From assembly GCA_963715285.1 (NCBI GenBank), contig CAVQRU010000043.1, positions 124,001-188,000 on the forward strand: a stretch of DNA of 64,000 nucleotides. The letters run 5' to 3'. The DNA is from Sva-07 sp963715285. GTDB taxonomy: Bacteria; Actinomycetota; Acidimicrobiia; Acidimicrobiales; Ilumatobacteraceae. This document shows, in pieces, positions 28,209 to 35,918 of the stretch; positions within the stretch are counted from its first letter, which is position 1, and every line of letters begins with the position of its first letter. Made by a program: the position numbers and the translations under genes. The notes beneath the pieces are model-generated. The model was not told the origin of the DNA, ran no database searches, and saw nothing but the letters and a program-made list of their open reading frames with translations.

Positions 28209-28262
28209 CCGATCTCGTGAACGAGGTGCGGCCCAGATGCGCGTCGTGTTCACGAGTTCGGG
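28209..28262. repeat. Imperfect palindrome, family 3, copy 2
   Basis: The outer CCCGA and TCGGG, inner CTCGTGAAC and GTTCACGAG and central TGCGGCCCAGATGCG correspond to copy 1 at 27,332, with a few mismatches between the arms. It fills the 56-bp gap between the amidohydrolase stop and the lipoprotein start. Confidence 0.8.
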
Positions 28263-28264
28263 AT

Positions 28265-29470
28265 TCAGACGAGGGCGGCGACGGCAGAACCCATCAGGTC
28301 GACGAAGTTGTCGGCGTAGAACTTCTGACGGATCCCCTCGGGGCGGTCGCCGAGGCTCTTCTCGAATCGCTCGAACGGGCGGCGGCCCCCCTCGACGTGG
28401 GGGTAGTCGGTGTTGAACAGCAGGACGTTCGGACCGATCTGGTCGGTGACCCAACCGATGTCCTCCGTCGGGTACGGCGTGACGCGAACCTGACGCTCGA
28501 CGTACTCGCTCGGTCGCAAGGACAAGTTCTGCAGCCGCTCCTCGTGACGGGCGAACGCATCGATGGCCGACTCCATCTGCTTCATCCAGCTCGGCACCCA
28601 GCTGCACCCCTGTTCGATCACACCGATGCGCAGGTCGGGGAACCGCTCGAGGACACCGTCGAAGATCAGGGTGGCGAGCGTCTGCATCGGCGGGAACGGG
28701 ATCGCCATGTAGTCGACCGAGCGGAAGTTCTCCTCGCCGCCGTGGAAGTCGGTCGGGATCGGCAACCCGTTGTCGAAGTAGGCGCGATCGATCAGGTCGC
28801 CCGTGCCGCCGACGTGGAACACCACCGGAATGCCCGCCTCCTCCGCCTGGCGCCACACCGGATCGAGAGCGATGTGCGACGGCGAGTGGCCCATCGGGCA
28901 GCCCGAGGCGACGAGGAGCGCGGCAGCGCCCATCTCGATCGCCTCGCCGGCCATCGAGTCGGCCCGCTCGAAGTCGGCGAGTGGCACGTAGCAGGTGGGG
29001 AGCAGTCGAGGATCGACCGAACAGAACTCGACCATCCCCCGGTTGTGGGCCCGAGCGGCGCCGTAGGCGAGGTCGAGGTCCGGCTGGTGCTCCCACTGGT
29101 AGAGACGGCTGTTGTGGAAGGTGTTGAACAGCAACTGGCTCTGCACGCCGATGAAGTCGAGCACCCGCGGTCGGTCCTCGGCGAGAAACGAGCCCGTCGC
29201 CGCGAAGTTCTTTCGATTCATCACCTCGACGTCCTCGTCGGCGAGGAACTCGTCCGTGCGATGACGTTCGGTCAGCCGTTCGAACGCCGCGTCGATCCGG
29301 GCCTGGTCGCCACCGTGATCGCCGTCGCCGGTCTGGGCGAGCTCGTTGGCGTAGCCAGGCCGTTCGATGCGGTCGCGGATGTCGGGGTCGGCGTGGTCTC
29401 GCAGCCAGTTCGGCGGCTCCATGATGTGGGCGTCGGCGTCGTGTGCGATGCGGTCGGCGATGTAGGCCAT
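28265..29470 (-). CDS. Amidohydrolase family 2 (TIM-barrel metal-dependent hydrolase)
   Basis: A 401-aa cytoplasmic hydrolase or decarboxylase of the amidohydrolase-2 family (PF04909), related to 6-methylsalicylate/ACMS decarboxylases. Visible metal-site features are the N-terminal DADAHIMEPP, VFHVGGTGD in the middle and NTDYPHVEGGRRPF near the C-terminus. The substrate is unknown; many actinobacterial members act on aromatic or terpenoid acids. It starts at 29,470, divergent from the DEAD-box helicase (68-bp gap), and is followed by the GH114-like lipoprotein on the same strand after a palindromic repeat. Confidence 0.85.
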   Translation of the reverse strand: MAYIADRIAHDADAHIMEPPNWLRDHADPDIRDRIERPGYANELAQTGDGDHGGDQARIDAAFERLTERHRTDEFLADEDVEVMNRKNFAATGSFLAEDRPRVLDFIGVQSQLLFNTFHNSRLYQWEHQPDLDLAYGAARAHNRGMVEFCSVDPRLLPTCYVPLADFERADSMAGEAIEMGAAALLVASGCPMGHSPSHIALDPVWRQAEEAGIPVVFHVGGTGDLIDRAYFDNGLPIPTDFHGGEENFRSVDYMAIPFPPMQTLATLIFDGVLERFPDLRIGVIEQGCSWVPSWMKQMESAIDAFARHEERLQNLSLRPSEYVERQVRVTPYPTEDIGWVTDQIGPNVLLFNTDYPHVEGGRRPFERFEKSLGDRPEGIRQKFYADNFVDLMGSAVAALV

Positions 29471-29538
29471 GCAACATTCTGTTCGATCCGGGCGATCGTG
29501 TTCGTATCGTTGGTCAATTCCCCCTGCAGGAGCGCGCG

Positions 29539-31365
29539 ATGAACAACGACCACGACGAACCCGACACCGAAGCGGCCGACGCCGAGACGAACGACACCGA
29601 GACGAACGACACCGAGACGAACGACACCGAGGCGACCGACACCGAGGCGACCGACACCGAGGAGACCTCCCACCACACTGTGGACGACGATGTCGCGGTC
29701 GGGTTCGCAGCGCTCGGGTTGCGCGACGAGCTGCTCGCCGCCCTCGACGATCTCGGCTACGAGGAACCCACCCCGATCCAGCGCGAGACGATCCCGCTGC
29801 TGCTCACCGGACGCGATCTCCTCGGCCAGGCCGCAACCGGCACCGGCAAGACCGCCGCCTTCGCGCTGCCGGCACTCCAGATGATCGACGCCTCGCGTCG
29901 CGTCCCGCAGGTGCTGGTCCTCGTGCCCACACGCGAACTGGCCGTGCAGGTCAGCGAGGCGATGTTCCGCTACGGGCGCGAACTCGGTGTCAAGGTGGTG
30001 CCCGTGTTCGGCGGCCAGCCGATCCAACGCCAGCTCCAGGCGCTCGACCGCGGCGTCCACGTCGTGGTCGCCACGCCGGGACGAGCCCTCGATCACATCG
30101 GTCGCGGCTCGCTCGCCCTCGACGCCATCCAGACGGTGATCCTCGACGAGGCCGACGAGATGCTCGACATGGGCTTCACCGACGACATCGAGTCGATCCT
30201 CGAGAGCACCCCCGACGACCGCCAGACCGTGCTGTTCTCGGCCACGATGCCCTCGCGGATCACCTCGATCGCGAAGCGGTACCAGCGCAGCCCGGAGCGC
30301 ATCACGATCGGTCGGCCCGACTCCGAACCGGGTGCCAAGGTGCTCGTTCGCCAGACCGTGTACGTGGTGCAGCGCGCCCACAAGCCGTCGGCGCTCGGCC
30401 GGATCCTCGACATCGAGGCACCGAAGTCGGCGCTCGTCTTCTGTCGTACCCGCACCGAGGTCGACCAGCTGACCGAGACGATGAACGCACGCGGCTACCG
30501 CGCCGAAGCGCTGCACGGCGGCATGGACCAGGCGCAGCGCGACCGGGTGATGTCGCGGCTGCGCGACGGCACCGCCGAGTTGTTGGTCGCGACCGACGTC
30601 GCCGCCCGCGGTCTCGACGTCGACACGCTCACCCACGTCGTCAACTACGACGTCCCGTCAGCGGCGGAGAGTTACGTCCACCGCATCGGTCGCGTCGGGC
30701 GCGCCGGACGCGAAGGCGTGGCGATCACGCTCGCCGAACCGCGCGAGCGCCGCGGGCTCGAGAACATCGAGCGGCTGACGAAGCAGAAGTTCGAGATCGC
30801 CAAGGTGCCGACGGTGGCGGACCTGCGCATCCGCCAGATCGAGATGACGGTCAACGCGGTGCGCGAAGCGCTCACGGCGGTCGATCTCGAGGACTTCAAC
30901 GTGGTGTTGCACGCGCTCGCCGGCGAGGACAGCGACCGCAACATCGCGCTCGCGGCGATCAAGCTGGTCCACGAGTCACGCGGCGCCACGATCGACGAGC
31001 TGGAGATTCCCGACGCGTCGGACCGCCTGCGCGGCAAGCCCGACTCGAAGAAGTTCGACAAGAACAAGAATCGCAACGCCGGCGAACGCGACCGCCCGGG
31101 CAAGAAGGGCCAGCGTTCGGGTGGTGCGGGCACGGGCTTCGTGCACGTCAGCCTCGGGCGCAAGGCGGGTGTGCGCCCCGGCGACCTCGTCGGAGCGATC
31201 GCCAACGAGACCGGGCTCGTCGGTCGGGAGATCGGCCCGATCCGCATCTCCGACGCGTATTCGGTGGTCGGCGTGCCCGAGGCATCGGTCGACCACGTCA
31301 TCGAGACGATGCAGTCGACGACGATGCGCGGCAAGCGCGCCAGGGTTCGCCGCTTCGTCGAGTGA
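29539..31365 (+). CDS. deaD: DEAD-box ATP-dependent RNA helicase (DeaD/CsdA type)
   Basis: Unwinds RNA duplexes in ribosome assembly and mRNA turnover. The 608-aa protein has an acidic repetitive N-tail (~45 residues), then Q motif PTPIQRET, motif I ATGTGKT, motif Ia PTRELA, motif II DEAD, motif III SAT, and motif VI HRIGRVGRAGR. A DbpA-type RNA-binding domain (GTGFVHVSLGRKAGVRPGD) ends the protein. ATG 29539 is preceded by AGGAG at 29,530; the 32 codons upstream in frame are not supported. A linker rich in Lys/Asn precedes the RNA-binding domain. A 7-bp-stem hairpin follows the stop. Confidence 0.94.
   Translation: MNNDHDEPDTEAADAETNDTETNDTETNDTEATDTEATDTEETSHHTVDDDVAVGFAALGLRDELLAALDDLGYEEPTPIQRETIPLLLTGRDLLGQAATGTGKTAAFALPALQMIDASRRVPQVLVLVPTRELAVQVSEAMFRYGRELGVKVVPVFGGQPIQRQLQALDRGVHVVVATPGRALDHIGRGSLALDAIQTVILDEADEMLDMGFTDDIESILESTPDDRQTVLFSATMPSRITSIAKRYQRSPERITIGRPDSEPGAKVLVRQTVYVVQRAHKPSALGRILDIEAPKSALVFCRTRTEVDQLTETMNARGYRAEALHGGMDQAQRDRVMSRLRDGTAELLVATDVAARGLDVDTLTHVVNYDVPSAAESYVHRIGRVGRAGREGVAITLAEPRERRGLENIERLTKQKFEIAKVPTVADLRIRQIEMTVNAVREALTAVDLEDFNVVLHALAGEDSDRNIALAAIKLVHESRGATIDELEIPDASDRLRGKPDSKKFDKNKNRNAGERDRPGKKGQRSGGAGTGFVHVSLGRKAGVRPGDLVGAIANETGLVGREIGPIRISDAYSVVGVPEASVDHVIETMQSTTMRGKRARVRRFVE
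29580..29668 (+). repeat. In-frame tandem repeat coding an acidic N-terminal tail
   Basis: About six copies of a 15-bp unit GACACCGAGACGAAC/GACACCGAGGCGACC code TETND/TEATD pentapeptides at the start of the DEAD-box helicase. Copy number is likely to vary between strains. Confidence 0.8.
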
Positions 31366-31375
31366 TGCCCTCGAT

Positions 31376-31394
31376 GTCCCGAACGACTCGGGAC
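31376..31394 (+). terminator. Candidate terminator hairpin after the helicase
   Basis: GTCCCGA and TCGGGAC form a 7-bp stem around five bases, 11 bp after the helicase stop. There is no U-tract, so activity is uncertain. Confidence 0.45.
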
Positions 31395-31488
31395 GCGTCG
31401 TTTGGCCGACGGGCTGCTCGGGAACGGCGCCGACATGGTCGCACCCGACGCTCCGATCAGCGTCGCCCTGGCAAGCGGTGGCTGACGG

Positions 31489-32064
31489 TCAGTCTCCGAC
31501 CTCGGCGTCGACGACCGTGATCGGCCCGGACTCCGGCACCTGCAACACGAGCGGGGGGCGCTGCATGTTGAGTTCCGCGATTCGTTGCACCATCGCCGGC
31601 GGCGTCGAGCCGATCTGCAGTCGATCCATCAACTTCGGCTCATCGAGGGACTCGGGCAGCAGCACCGCATCGACATCGAGGGACTGCAGCACGTCGAGCA
31701 TCGCCGTCAGCGCAGGCACGGTTGCCAGCCATGCCGTCGCGCCCACTCCCGCTGCTTCGAAATCGCGGAGCTGACGAACCAGGTGCTCACGGTCGGTTCC
31801 CTCGAGTTCCTCGGCGGTCACCGGACCCTTGGGATGAGGATGGTCGGTCCAACGCTCGTGTGACCGGTCGTACAGCACGACGTCGAAGCCGAACGTCCGT
31901 GCCAGGCCCAGAACCACCCGGCGTACGTGGGCGAGGGCCTCGTCGGAGTCGTCGGTGGCGATCGCCACGCGGCGAACCCCCTCGAGCGCTGTCTTCAGGG
32001 TCTGGTCGACGCGGCCATCGAACGCCTTGGTGTCGGCTCGGTTGGTGGTGTCGGTGTGGCTCAT
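31489..32064 (-). CDS. Universal-stress-protein-like protein
   Basis: A 191-aa cytoplasmic protein. The central part (VRRVAIATDDSDEALAHVRR, then alternating strands and helices to DAVLLPES) resembles the Usp alpha/beta fold, but the C-terminal GxxG(S/T) ATP loop is not clear, so function is open. ATG 32064 is chosen over the longer frame because a SigB/F-type promoter ends 10 bp before it. It is at the edge of the stress module and probably belongs to its regulon. Confidence 0.65.
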   Translation of the reverse strand: MSHTDTTNRADTKAFDGRVDQTLKTALEGVRRVAIATDDSDEALAHVRRVVLGLARTFGFDVVLYDRSHERWTDHPHPKGPVTAEELEGTDREHLVRQLRDFEAAGVGATAWLATVPALTAMLDVLQSLDVDAVLLPESLDEPKLMDRLQIGSTPPAMVQRIAELNMQRPPLVLQVPESGPITVVDAEVGD

Positions 32065-32074
32065 GGGATGAGCG

Positions 32075-32099
32075 TTCCCGATCGGGTCGGCGGTCAAAC
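32075..32099 (-). promoter_or_regulatory. SigB/SigF-type promoter of the Usp-like gene
   Basis: GTTT (32,099-32,096), 16 bases, then GGGAA (32,079-32,075) on the minus strand, with 10 nt to the ATG. It differs by one base from the GGGTA seen at the dps and rsbW promoters but has the same geometry. Confidence 0.6.
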
Positions 32100-32173
32100 T
32101 CCGTCCGCACGGCGGTTCGATCGCGTCCGACCCAGCAGCGTGAGCCGCCGGGCCCCGAGGCGCCGCTCTTCGT

Positions 32174-32479
32174 TCAGCGACCGATCGAGAAGTGATCGGC
32201 GAGGCCGGCAACTTCGAGAAGCCTGGTCACGGGCTGGCTCGGCGAGTCGATCACCAGACGACGTGACGTGGCGTCCAGCCGTTGGTGCAGATCGATGAGC
32301 ACACGAAGTCCGCTGGAATCCATGAACGTCACCTCGGCCATGTCGATGACGACGTCGTCATCACCGGCCGGAAGCGTTTCGAATCGGCCGGCCAGCGCGG
32401 GAGCGGAATGTGCATCGATCTCGCCTCGAAGCGCCACGGAGGACGACTCGCTCTCGACGATCAGCAAGCGGTCTGACAT
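32174..32479 (-). CDS. rsbV: STAS-domain anti-sigma factor antagonist (RsbV-like)
   Basis: A 101-aa single STAS domain. In partner switching, the unphosphorylated form binds the RsbW-type kinase and frees the sigma factor. The conserved phosphorylation loop FMDSSGLRVL holds Ser55/Ser56. Flanking strands (ALRGEIDAHSAPALAGRF, LVIDSPSQPVTRLLEVAG) fit the fold. It is separated from the kinase and sigma genes by dps and a reductase. Its upstream region shows no GTTT-N16-GGGTA motif, so it may be expressed constitutively. Confidence 0.92.
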   Translation of the reverse strand: MSDRLLIVESESSSVALRGEIDAHSAPALAGRFETLPAGDDDVVIDMAEVTFMDSSGLRVLIDLHQRLDATSRRLVIDSPSQPVTRLLEVAGLADHFSIGR

Positions 32480-32524
32480 CCGGAAGATCGTACTGATTGC
32501 AGATGGGGTCCGTCACAGGGGTGA

Positions 32525-32552
32525 GCGGGTTCACCCGATCGGATGAACCCGC
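32525..32552. terminator. Inverted repeat between dps and the STAS gene, probable dps terminator
   Basis: GCGGGTTCA and TGAACCCGC form perfect 9-bp arms around ten bases containing CGATCG. It lies 28 bp downstream of the dps stop in the minus-strand direction. Confidence 0.55.
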
Positions 32553-32579
32553 CTCCCACTCGTACGCGACGCGTTCCGG

Positions 32580-33152
32580 TCAGCTCTTCTCGAAGGACGT
32601 GCGGTGCACCACATCGCCCGTCGCGTCCTTGAGGTGCGAGCGGACGAACCACTGGAACAGCTCGAGGTCGCGCAGATGGCCGACGAGCAGATCGTCCGAC
32701 ACCGGGTCGAGTTCGGCGAGGCGCTGTTGCGCTCGCCGATGGTCCTCGATCACACCCGAGTACACCTTGTCCAACGCGACCAGGTGCTGCACCGTCGGTG
32801 CCCGGCTGATGTCGTAGTCCGGCCACGTCCGGCCGGCGGTGATGGCCCCGGGCGTACCGTGCGGCTCGCCTCCCAGGGTTGCGATGCGCTCTGCGAGCTC
32901 GTCGGACTGGAGCCGGACGGCGTCGACCTGGGGGTCGAGCATCTCGTGGATGGCGATGAAGTTCATGCCGACCACGTTCCAGTGGATGTGCTTGAGCGTC
33001 AGCTGCAGATCGAGCGTGGCGACGAGTCGGTCCTGCAGCGTCACGATCGTCTCCGTGGTCGAGGCGTCGGACATCCCGGCGATCGTCGTCTTGACGGAGC
33101 CCGCGTCGGACGTGTCGTGGCGGTCGTGTTCGGTGAGGATGTTGTTGCTCAT
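32580..33152 (-). CDS. dps: Dps-family DNA-binding/ferritin-like stress protein
   Basis: A 190-aa mini-ferritin that oxidises and stores iron and protects DNA under stress and starvation. The Dps ferroxidase signature HIHWNVVGMNFIAIHEMLDPQVD supplies the conserved His, Asp and Glu. The rest of the four-helix bundle is present through HLRDLELFQWFVRSHL. The polar N-terminal tail (~30 aa) could aid DNA contact. The ATG at 33152 is 10 nt from a perfect SigB/F-type -10 element. It is divergent from a flavin disulfide reductase that has its own promoter of the same type, suggesting joint induction in oxidative or general stress. Confidence 0.94.
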   Translation of the reverse strand: MSNNILTEHDRHDTSDAGSVKTTIAGMSDASTTETIVTLQDRLVATLDLQLTLKHIHWNVVGMNFIAIHEMLDPQVDAVRLQSDELAERIATLGGEPHGTPGAITAGRTWPDYDISRAPTVQHLVALDKVYSGVIEDHRRAQQRLAELDPVSDDLLVGHLRDLELFQWFVRSHLKDATGDVVHRTSFEKS

Positions 33153-33162
33153 ACGATCGTGG

Positions 33163-33187
33163 TACCCGAACGGTGACGATCCGAAAC
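33163..33187 (-). promoter_or_regulatory. SigB/SigF-type promoter of dps
   Basis: GTTT (33,187-33,184), 16 bases, GGGTA (33,167-33,163), then 10 nt to the dps ATG. It matches the actinobacterial/Bacillus stress-sigma consensus and leaves almost no 5' leader or room for a ribosome binding site. Confidence 0.75.
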
Positions 33188-33211
33188 GTGGATCAGCCGG
33201 AACGCGGACTG

Positions 33212-33236
33212 GTTTCGACCTGTTCGCCGACGGGTA
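33212..33236 (+). promoter_or_regulatory. SigB/SigF-type promoter of the flavin disulfide reductase
   Basis: GTTT (33,212-33,215), 16 bases, GGGTA (33,232-33,236), then 14 nt to ATG 33251. It lies inside the longest open frame, so it argues against the upstream start at 33,173. Confidence 0.75.
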
Positions 33237-33250
33237 CGGGCACCGAGGTC

Positions 33251-34636
33251 ATGAGCGTTACGAACGACATGAACCACTTCGACATGAACGACACCGACCG
33301 CTCCCTCCACGAGAACGCTGCTCACCGGTTCGACGTCGCCGTCATCGGTGCCGGAAGCGCCGGCGAGACGCTGGCGTCGGAGCTCGCCTCGAGCGGGCGC
33401 AGCGTGGTGGTCTTCGAACCCGCACTCGTCGGCGGCGAGTGTCCGTACCTGGCGTGCATGCCCACCAAGGCGATGTTGCACGACGCCGCGGTCGGCCGGA
33501 CCTGGCACGATGCAGTACGGCGTCGCTCCGACGTGGTCGAGCATCTCGACGATGCCGTCCATGCCGCCGAACTCGAACGCACGGGGGTCGTGCTCGTTCG
33601 GTCGGCCACGCGCCTCGTGGCGGATCGGACCATCGAGGCGGCGTCGCAACGGTACGTCGCCGACGAGATCGTCATCGCGACCGGATCGGACGCGATCCGC
33701 CCCCCGATCACCGGACTCGACGATCTCGGTGATCGTTGCTGGACGAGTGCCGATGCGATGACGGCCCGGGAACGCCCCACTCGCCTCGCCATCGTGGGCG
33801 GCGGCGTGATCGGCTGCGAGCTCGCAACGATCTTCACCCGCTTCGGAACCGAGGTCCATCTGCTCGACGTGGCGGCGACCGCGTTCGAGGAGCTCCCGCC
33901 CGAGATCGGCGAGATCGTCGACGATGCGTTGCGCGCGGCCGGCGTTCGAGTTCGCCGAGGGGTTGCGATCGACCGTGTCGAGCGACGCGGCGGTGGCGTC
34001 CGGACCACCCTGGAGACCGGCGCCAGTGTCGACACCGACCGATTGCTGATCGCCACCGGGACCCGACCGCGAACCGGGGGCCTCGGACTCGAGAACATCG
34101 GCATCGATCCCGACCGGCTGCGGGTCGGCGAGTCCGGTCGCGTCGAGGGTGCGGCAGCGCTGTGGGCGATCGGCGACGTCGCCGGATTCGGTGCGTACAC
34201 ACACCTCGCGAACCACCAGGCTCGCGTCGTGGCCGCCACGATCCGTGGCGATCACACGAGACGATTCGACGAGGTGGTGACGCCGGCATGCGTGTTCACC
34301 GATCCACCGATCCTCACGATCGGCCCGACGCCCTCTGAGCTGTCCGACAACGACGTGCTGTGGTCGACAGCACGCCTGAGCGAGACACCTCGCTGGACCA
34401 CCGACGAACTGGTCGACGGCTTCCTCGCGATCGCTGTCGATCGCGAGTCGCACGCCGTGGTCGCTGCACACGGCATCGGAGCGGGTTTCGACGAGCTCGC
34501 AGCTGCGCTGGTCACGGCGATCGACGCTGGCTTGACCGTCGACCACCTCGCGCGGTCGATGTGGCCATTCCCCTCCGTCGGGGAGATCCTCGGCGTCGTC
34601 TATTCCAGGGCGGCGGCAGCGCTGGCATCGTCGTGA
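33251..34636 (+). CDS. FAD-dependent pyridine nucleotide-disulfide oxidoreductase (mercuric reductase/lipoamide dehydrogenase-like)
   Basis: A class I flavin disulfide reductase of 461 aa. The FAD motif is VAVIGAGSAGETLASEL. The redox-active pair sits in GGECPYLACMPTKAML (C-x4-C), the NAD(P)H motif is AIVGGGVIGCELATIF and the second FAD site is ALWAIGDVAGF. The C-terminal dimer domain is present, but the usual HxHPT/E active-site motif is replaced by a WPFPSVGE-like stretch, so the substrate is probably not lipoamide. The start follows a stress promoter at 33,212. Its 3' end overlaps the convergent sigma-factor gene by 37 bp, a possible antisense contact. Confidence 0.88.
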   Translation: MSVTNDMNHFDMNDTDRSLHENAAHRFDVAVIGAGSAGETLASELASSGRSVVVFEPALVGGECPYLACMPTKAMLHDAAVGRTWHDAVRRRSDVVEHLDDAVHAAELERTGVVLVRSATRLVADRTIEAASQRYVADEIVIATGSDAIRPPITGLDDLGDRCWTSADAMTARERPTRLAIVGGGVIGCELATIFTRFGTEVHLLDVAATAFEELPPEIGEIVDDALRAAGVRVRRGVAIDRVERRGGGVRTTLETGASVDTDRLLIATGTRPRTGGLGLENIGIDPDRLRVGESGRVEGAAALWAIGDVAGFGAYTHLANHQARVVAATIRGDHTRRFDEVVTPACVFTDPPILTIGPTPSELSDNDVLWSTARLSETPRWTTDELVDGFLAIAVDRESHAVVAAHGIGAGFDELAAALVTAIDAGLTVDHLARSMWPFPSVGEILGVVYSRAAAALASS

Positions 34637-35394
34637 ACGGTCGGCTCATCGAGCCACTCACGCATCTGGTCGAACGATCGACGCAGGAGCCTCGACACGT
34701 GCATCTGTGAGATGCCGATCGTTTCACCGATCTCCGCCTGCGACATCCGCTCGTAGAAGCGGAGACGGACGATCTCGCGCTCGCGTTCGGGGAGCCGATC
34801 GAGCAGTTCCCCGATCACCTGCCGGTTCTCCGTGTCCTCGAAGCCGGCGTCGATCGTTGCGAGCGCACCTCGACGATCCATGCTCGTCTCGGAGCCGTCG
34901 TCGGCCGGGTTCGCATCGATCGTTCCAACGGTGTAGGCGGCACCTGCCGAGAGGCCACGCAGTACGTCGTCCCGCTCGACACCGAGGTGTCGTGCGATTT
35001 CGTCGACCGACGGCGAGCTGCCGCTGGCCTGGGAGAGTTCGTCGGATGCCCGTCGGACCTGGAGGTGGAGCTCCTTCGCACTCCTGGGCACGCGGACGGT
35101 CCACGAGCGATCGCGGAAGTGCCGTTTGATCTCTCCTTCGATCGTCGGTCCGGCGAACGAGGAGAACGATCCGCCGTAGTCGGGGTCGAACCGGTCGACG
35201 GCCTTGACGAGGCCCACCATCGCGACCTGCCGGAGATCGTCGTCACTCAGGTTCGCACGTCGGTAGCGGTTGGCGATGTGCGCGGCGAGGCCCATGTGCC
35301 GCTCGACGAGTCGGTTGCGCACCGACCGCTGCCTCGTCGCGGCGAACTCCCGGAACAGCGCGAGTTCGTCGTCCCGTGCGGACGCCTCGCTCAT
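34600..35394 (-). CDS. sigF: RNA polymerase sigma factor, SigB/SigF general-stress group
   Basis: A 264-aa group 3 sigma-70 factor. Region 2 (LVERHMGLAAHIANRYRRAN, DLRQVAMVGLVKAVDRFDP, FSSFAGPTIEGEIKRHFRD) is followed by region 3 (ASGSSPSVDEIARHLGVERDDV) and region 4 (LPEREREIVRLRFYERMSQAEIGE). The last contains the -35 recognition helix-turn-helix. Start ATG 35394 overlaps the stop of the anti-sigma kinase as ATGA, the usual rsbW-sigF coupling. A perfect stress promoter stands before rsbW, so the factor probably activates its own operon. Confidence 0.95.
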   Translation of the reverse strand: MSEASARDDELALFREFAATRQRSVRNRLVERHMGLAAHIANRYRRANLSDDDLRQVAMVGLVKAVDRFDPDYGGSFSSFAGPTIEGEIKRHFRDRSWTVRVPRSAKELHLQVRRASDELSQASGSSPSVDEIARHLGVERDDVLRGLSAGAAYTVGTIDANPADDGSETSMDRRGALATIDAGFEDTENRQVIGELLDRLPEREREIVRLRFYERMSQAEIGETIGISQMHVSRLLRRSFDQMREWLDEPTVHDDASAAAALE

Positions 35395-35795
35395 GACGTT
35401 CGAGGTGCTTCGGCCAGCTCGGCACTTCGCTTGGAGAAGGTGACGGCAGCCGCACCGACCGTGACGGCGTCGGTGACCGATTCGAGGATGCTCGTCGCGA
35501 GGTCGTCGAGCACGATCGACACACCGGGCGTGTCCGCCGCAACGGTGACGGAGAGTTCGCCGTGCGTGAGCGAGCACGACACCCGTGCCCGCCCGTCGGT
35601 GGGAGCGGTGTCGGCGAGCACGGAGAAGACCTCACTGAGCGCCAGACGGAGGTCGTCGAGTTCATCCACCGAGAAGCCGGCGTCCGAGCCGATCGCTGCC
35701 ACCAGGGTCCTCAGCGTGGACGCGAACTCGACACGGAGCGGGACGGTGATCTCGATCCGGTCAGGGTTCGACGTCGGCGCCTCGGGAGGTTCCAT
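35391..35795 (-). CDS. rsbW: Anti-sigma factor, serine kinase (RsbW/UsfX-like)
   Basis: A 134-aa GHKL-ATPase-fold protein that sequesters the sigma factor and phosphorylates the STAS antagonist. Visible features are the N-terminal strand IEITVPLRVEFASTLRTL and the N-box-like LRLALSEVFSVLADTA. The N box is degenerate: the usual Asn after the ExxxN position is replaced. The G1/G2 region is also weak, so kinase activity may be reduced, as is reported for some actinobacterial UsfX proteins. It overlaps sigF by four bases. The identification rests on this position plus the fold pattern. Confidence 0.85.
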   Translation of the reverse strand: MEPPEAPTSNPDRIEITVPLRVEFASTLRTLVAAIGSDAGFSVDELDDLRLALSEVFSVLADTAPTDGRARVSCSLTHGELSVTVAADTPGVSIVLDDLATSILESVTDAVTVGAAAVTFSKRSAELAEAPRTS

Positions 35796-35805
35796 GGCGG
35801 CACGC

Positions 35806-35830
35806 TACCCGTGGCGGTGAGCGTGCAAAC
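35806..35830 (-). promoter_or_regulatory. SigB/SigF-type promoter of the rsbW-sigF operon
   Basis: GTTT (35,830-35,827), 16 bases, GGGTA (35,810-35,806), then 10 nt to the rsbW ATG at 35,795. It implies positive autoregulation by the sigma factor. Confidence 0.75.
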
Positions 35831-35918
35831 CCACTGCCCACGCCGCCGCGCTCGCCCGGTGACCTACTTCGCCAAGCGGGTCTGAGACGGCGGACGGCGC
35901 GACGATCGTCGGTGACAC

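Noticed and set aside
33173..33250. Longer start of the flavin disulfide reductase at 33,173
   Set aside because: It would place the consensus stress promoter inside the gene, and the extra residues have no domain similarity.
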